NCBI GenBank assembly: GCA_938004375.1
Contig: CALKWH010000435.1
Span: 1-7,847 of the forward strand
From: an uncultured Pseudomonadota bacterium
Lineage (GTDB): Bacteria; Myxococcota_A; Polyangia; HGW-17
DNA length: 7,847 nt
Direction of reading: 5' to 3'
Positions 4,824 through 7,847 of the stretch are shown piece after piece; the stretch's first letter is position 1; every line of letters starts with the position of its first letter. Below the pieces are notes generated by a model. The model saw only the letters and a list, made by a program, of their open reading frames with translations. It was not told the DNA's origin and did not search any database. A program made the translations under genes and the position numbers.

Positions 4824-6430
4824 CCACCAACCATCAACAACTAGGCAAGACCCTCTGGGCTATCGCGGACCAACTGCGGGGCGCGATGAACGCGGACGAT
4901 TTCCGCGACTACATGCTCTCTTTCCTCTTCCTGCGCTACCTCTCGGACAACTACGAGGCCGCGGCCAAAAAGGAGCTCGCCCGGGACTACCCCGCCCTGC
5001 CCGCAGGCGACCCCCGCGTGCCCCTGGCGGTCTGGTACGCGCAAAATCTTGGCGACTCGGCGGACTTCGAGAAACAGATGCGGCGCAAGATCCACTACGT
5101 GATCAAGCCGGACCACCTCTGGGCCAACATCGCCAACCTCGCCCGGGGCCAAAGCCCCGACCTGTTGGACACCCTGCGGGACGGCTTCAAGTATATCGAG
5201 AACGAGTCCTTCGAGAGCACCTTCCAGGGCCTCTTCTCCGAGATCAACCTGGGTTCCGAAAAGCTCGGCCGCACCCACGCGGACAAGAACAAGAAGCTCT
5301 GCGAGATCGTAAAGGAGATCGCCAAGGGCCTTTCCGAGTTCTCCACCGACGTGGACTCCCTGGGAGACGCCTACGAGTACCTGATCGGGCAGTTCGCAGC
5401 CGGGTCGGGGAAGAAGGCCGGCGAGTTCTACACCCCCCAGCAGATCTCCACCATCCTCTCCCGCATCGTCACCCTGGACGGCCAGGAGCCCGGGACCGGC
5501 AAGGTTCCCCGACTCGGGAGCGTCCTGGACTTCGCCTGCGGCTCCGGGTCCCTGCTCCTCAACGTCCGCAAGCAGATGGGGCCCCACGGCATCGGAAGGA
5601 TCTGCGGCCAGGAGAAGAACATCACCACCTACAACCTGGCGCGCATGAACATGCTCCTGCACGGGGTCAAGGACACGGAGTTCGAGATCTACCACGGCGA
5701 CACCCTGACCAACGACTGGGACTTCCTTCGGGAGACCAACCCCGCCAAGATGCCCAAGTTCGACGCCGTCGTGGCCAATCCCCCCTTCAGCTACCGCTGG
5801 GAACCCAAGGAGGACATGGCCGACGACGTGCGCTTCAAGAACCACGGCCTGGCCCCCAAGTCCGCCGCGGACTTCGCCTTCCTCCTCCACGGCTTCCACT
5901 ACCTTTCGGATCAGGGCGTGATGGCCATCATCCTGCCCCACGGCGTCCTGTTCCGCGGCGGGGCGGAGGAAAAGATCCGCACCAAGCTCTTGATGGACGG
6001 CCACATCGACACCGTCATCGGACTTCCCGCCAACCTCTTCTACTCCACGGGCATCCCGGTCTGCGTCCTGGTGCTCAAGAAGTGCAAAAAGCCCGACGAC
6101 GTCCTCTTTATCAACGCCGCCGAGCACTTCGAGAAGGGCAAGCGGCAGAACGTGCTTCTCGACGAACACATCGACAAGATTGTCGACACCTACCGGCACC
6201 GCCGGGAGGAAGTCCGGTACTCCGCGCGCGTCCCCATGGGCCGCATCGCCGAGGAGGGATACAACCTCAACATCTCCCGCTACGTCAGCACGGCCCGGGA
6301 GGAGCCCGAGATCGACCTGGCCGCGGTCCATGCCGACCTGGTCCGGATCGAGGGCGAGATCAAGACGGCCCGGGACAAGCACAACGAGTTCTTAAAGGAG
6401 CTAGGGCTTCCTCTACTGCCGCCGGGGTGA
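4820..6430 (+). CDS. hsdM: Type I DNA methyltransferase subunit HsdM
   Basis: HsdM is the adenine-N6 methyltransferase subunit that, with HsdS, methylates the recognition site using S-adenosylmethionine, and that also belongs to the restriction complex. The 536-residue protein has the HsdM N-terminal helical domain (DDFRDYMLSFLFLRYLSDNYE, about residues 26-46). This is followed by the catalytic domain, with the SAM-binding motif DFACGSGSLL (from D237) and the catalytic motif NPPF (320-323). The region before it, EFYTPQQIS, is also typical. Length is close to EcoR124 HsdM (about 520), and no damage is visible. It starts in the ATGA that ends the upstream repeat frame. It is the last gene of the restriction operon, separated from hsdS by more than 900 bp, whereas hsdM and hsdS are normally adjacent with hsdM first. 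Confidence 0.97.
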   Translation: MTTNHQQLGKTLWAIADQLRGAMNADDFRDYMLSFLFLRYLSDNYEAAAKKELARDYPALPAGDPRVPLAVWYAQNLGDSADFEKQMRRKIHYVIKPDHLWANIANLARGQSPDLLDTLRDGFKYIENESFESTFQGLFSEINLGSEKLGRTHADKNKKLCEIVKEIAKGLSEFSTDVDSLGDAYEYLIGQFAAGSGKKAGEFYTPQQISTILSRIVTLDGQEPGTGKVPRLGSVLDFACGSGSLLLNVRKQMGPHGIGRICGQEKNITTYNLARMNMLLHGVKDTEFEIYHGDTLTNDWDFLRETNPAKMPKFDAVVANPPFSYRWEPKEDMADDVRFKNHGLAPKSAADFAFLLHGFHYLSDQGVMAIILPHGVLFRGGAEEKIRTKLLMDGHIDTVIGLPANLFYSTGIPVCVLVLKKCKKPDDVLFINAAEHFEKGKRQNVLLDEHIDKIVDTYRHRREEVRYSARVPMGRIAEEGYNLNISRYVSTAREEPEIDLAAVHADLVRIEGEIKTARDKHNEFLKELGLPLLPPG

Positions 6431-6473
6431 GGCGGGGAGGGGGGAGAACGGTAAGAAACAGCCTCTCCCCTAA

Positions 6474-6510
6474 GTAGACAAAACAAGTATTCTGGTGTAT
6501 ATTTGTCTAC
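6474..6510 (+). promoter_or_regulatory. Inverted repeat, probable operator of the XRE-family gene
   Basis: Perfect 9-bp arms GTAGACAAA (6474-6482) and TTTGTCTAC (6502-6510) are separated by 19 bp. The arms cover the proposed -35 element and the edge of the -10 element of the promoter upstream of an HTH regulator gene. That is where an autorepressor dimer, or pair of dimers, would act. The binding protein is inferred to be the product of 6524-7591. Confidence 0.65.
6475..6503 (+). promoter_or_regulatory. Sigma70-type promoter for the XRE/ImmA gene
   Basis: TAGACA (6475-6480, five of six to TTGACA) and TATATT (6498-6503, five of six to TATAAT) are separated by the ideal 17 bp. Transcription would start near 6510, followed closely by AGAGGG and the ATG at 6524. 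This short AT-rich island in a GC-rich region makes a separate transcription unit after hsdM likely. Confidence 0.6.
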
Positions 6511-6523
6511 AGAGGGTAGAGCC

Positions 6524-7591
6524 ATGGCGACTTCATTCGGTCAGCGCCTCAAGGCCGCGAGGGTTATGGCAGGACTGTCCATGGACGCGCTCGTGGCCAA
6601 GATGGGGCGGCGTGTCTCCAAGCAGGCGATCAGCAAGTACGAGAACGACCTCATGTCCCCCGACAGCGAAATACTGATCGCCTTGTCCGAGGCTCTGGCG
6701 ATCAAGACTGATTATTTCTTCTCCGAGTACGATATGGCTGTCGCCGAAATCAATTTCCGGAAGAAGGCTTCCCTGGGCAAGAAAGATCTCGACTCTATCA
6801 GCGCCCGGGTGAAGGACGGGATAGAGCGATACGTCGAGCTCGAGACGCTCCTGCCCGGGGCCGCTCGAAGTCCGGACGCGATCCCGGGCGGCATCGTCGC
6901 GTCCCTGGTGGACATTGAGTCCTTCGCCCTCGAACTCCGGGACCGCTGGAAGGTGGGCCGGGAGAGCCCGGTAGCCTCCGTCGTCGACCTCTTGGAGGAA
7001 CACGGCGTCAAGGTACTCGAACTCTCGGCACCCGAAGGCTTCGTCGGCCTATCGGGAAGAGCCGGAGGCGCTCCGATCATCGTACTCAACAAGGAGTCGC
7101 CGACGGACCGGAAGCGTCTGACTGCTCTGCACGAGTTCGCCCACCTCCGCCTTTCCTTCGATCCCGCCCTCTCGGACTCCGAGCGGGAAAAGCTCTGTAC
7201 TTCGTTCGGAGGAGCGTTCCTTCTTCCCCGCCCGGTCCTCTTCAAGGAGCTCGGATCGAAGAGATCGGACATCTCCTTCTTCGAACTCCGGACTCTTAAG
7301 CGGCAGTACGGCATCTCCATGCAGGCGATCATGTACCGGGCCCGCCAGCACGGGATCGTCTCAGACTACGCATACGAAGCGTTCAACCGGGCCGTCAGCG
7401 CAAAGGGCTGGAAGAAGAATGAGCCTGGCGAGTTCCCCATCGAGGAGCATCCGCGGCGCTTCGACCAGCTTCTTCATCGGGCAATCTCCGAGGAGTTGAT
7501 TACCATGTCGAAGGCGGCCTACCTGGCCAATAAATCGATCGAGGAGATCCGTCAGGAGAGGCTCCTAAGAGATGCGCCTGCTCATCCATGA
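6524..7591 (+). CDS. XRE-family HTH regulator fused to ImmA/IrrE-type metalloprotease
   Basis: The 355-residue protein combines two domains. Residues about 5-60 form an XRE/HTH_3 DNA-binding domain (RLKAARVMAGLSMDALVAKM, then SKQAISKYEND). The C-terminal half is an ImmA/IrrE (COG2856) zinc peptidase with HEFAH at 203-207, giving the HExxH zinc site, followed by FGGAFLLPRPVL, typical of the family. Such fusions act as regulators or antitoxins in toxin-antitoxin and mobile-element modules, some of them releasing repression by proteolysis. The ATG at 6524 is chosen because GAGGG stands 7 nt before it. An upstream in-frame TTG at 6503 lies inside the promoter and is rejected. The gene overlaps the next one by 20 bp, so the two form one unit. 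The upstream inverted repeat suggests autoregulation. The target of the protease domain is unknown. Confidence 0.9.
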   Translation: MATSFGQRLKAARVMAGLSMDALVAKMGRRVSKQAISKYENDLMSPDSEILIALSEALAIKTDYFFSEYDMAVAEINFRKKASLGKKDLDSISARVKDGIERYVELETLLPGAARSPDAIPGGIVASLVDIESFALELRDRWKVGRESPVASVVDLLEEHGVKVLELSAPEGFVGLSGRAGGAPIIVLNKESPTDRKRLTALHEFAHLRLSFDPALSDSEREKLCTSFGGAFLLPRPVLFKELGSKRSDISFFELRTLKRQYGISMQAIMYRARQHGIVSDYAYEAFNRAVSAKGWKKNEPGEFPIEEHPRRFDQLLHRAISEELITMSKAAYLANKSIEEIRQERLLRDAPAHP

Positions 7592-7801
7592 CGCCAATGT
7601 CCTCATCGACCTCCTCGATCTCGGTTTGCTCGACCTAGCCCTGACCCTTCCTTACGCCATGGAGACGACGGATCTTGTCCGCCTGGAAGTTCAAACCCCC
7701 GATCAAGAGCGGGCATTGTCCAGGTGCGTAACAAGCGGCAGATTATCTGTCCTCTCTTCGTCGTCCCGGCAAATCCTCGATATCCGAACGATCCATTCCG
7801 A
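7572..7801 (+). CDS. PIN-like domain protein, 3'-truncated by contig end
   Basis: About 76 genuine residues are present. The N-terminus LLIHDANVLIDLLDLGLL shows the PIN-fold first strand with acidic D7, and TTDLVRLE carries a second candidate acidic residue (E39). PIN proteins are usually metal-dependent RNases of 130-170 residues and are common toxins. The remaining acidic residues would lie in the missing part. The ATG is 20 bp inside the end of the XRE/ImmA gene, and AGGAG at 7554-7558 is a somewhat distant ribosome binding site. The apparent C-terminus DRKSVV and the TAG at 7821-7823 are encoded by sequencing adapter and are not biological. The pairing with an XRE/ImmA protein suggests a toxin-antitoxin-like unit, by analogy with known XRE-COG2856 plus PIN-like pairs. 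Confidence 0.72.
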
Positions 7802-7847
7802 AGATCGGAAGAGCGTCGTGTAGGGAAAGAGTGTAGATCTCGGTGGT
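7802..7847 (+). other. Illumina adapter contamination at contig end
   Basis: From AGATCGGAAGAGC onward, all 46 bases match the reverse complement of the Illumina TruSeq universal adapter as I know it (continuing CGTCGTGTAGGGAAAGAGTG and on to GGTGGT). This is not genomic sequence. The true genomic end is at about 7801. Confidence 0.98.

Noticed and set aside
4510..4830. A - strand frame encoding HAETQRREG-type repeats
   Set aside because: The antisense reading of the repeat lacks stops by composition. Such peptides are familiar spurious calls, and no start signal or gene context supports it on that strand.
4841..6382. A 513-codon - strand frame antisense to hsdM
   Set aside because: It mirrors GC3-rich hsdM codons, gives low-complexity Val/Leu/Gly/Asp sequence, and has no recognisable family.
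6441..6470. Possible terminator after hsdM: GGGGAGA (6441-6447) can pair with TCTCCCC (6464-6470)
   Set aside because: The stem is only 7 bp with a 16-nt loop, and no T-run follows (TAAGTAGACA), so it is not a convincing intrinsic terminator.
4540..6477. A 645-codon + strand frame running through repeat block 2 and all of hsdM
   Set aside because: It is a high-GC shadow frame, Arg/Pro/Gly-rich with no domain. hsdM with intact SAM and NPPF motifs occupies the true frame.

Overview
The window is a fragment of a bacterial defence island from a high-GC genome. Genes are strongly GC3-biased, each main start has a Shine-Dalgarno-like sequence, and genes are packed on the + strand with short overlaps. 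The taxon cannot be fixed from the sequence. Degenerate 'TTTGCGTCTCTGCGTGAG' repeats of the type seen here are, from general familiarity, scattered through Desulfobacterota/Deltaproteobacteria and several environmental phyla, so such a lineage is a low-confidence guess. The left end cuts into hsdR. The last 46 bases are Illumina adapter, not genome, so the right end is the artefactual end of an assembled contig.

Positions 1-6430 hold a type I restriction-modification locus of the EcoR124 (type IC-like) kind in an unusual order. It runs hsdR (5'-truncated), a shortened DinD-like gene, hsdS, a repeat block, a small GxxExxY (PD-(D/E)XK-like) gene, a second repeat block, and hsdM last. HsdM and HsdS would form the methyltransferase and HsdR adds translocation and cleavage. 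The accessory DinD-like and GxxExxY proteins sit inside the same transcription unit with unknown roles.

The most unusual structure is the pair of repeat blocks around the GxxExxY gene. Nine copies of a 27-bp core (three 8-bp CTYYGCGT-like units plus GAG) occur, six of them at an exact 51-bp period. Each block is one uninterrupted reading frame that starts on an ATGA overlapping the preceding stop and ends on an ATGA overlapping the next start. Counting these, five successive junctions from 2583 to 4820 are ATGA overlaps, so a translating ribosome could be handed from hsdS to hsdM without a gap.

Positions 6431-6523 hold a probable promoter overlapped by a 9-bp inverted repeat. It drives an XRE-HTH/ImmA-IrrE-type metalloprotease fusion (6524-7591), which overlaps the 5' part of a PIN-like gene cut off by the contig end. 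This looks like a self-regulated two-gene toxin-antitoxin or defence module placed directly downstream of the restriction locus.
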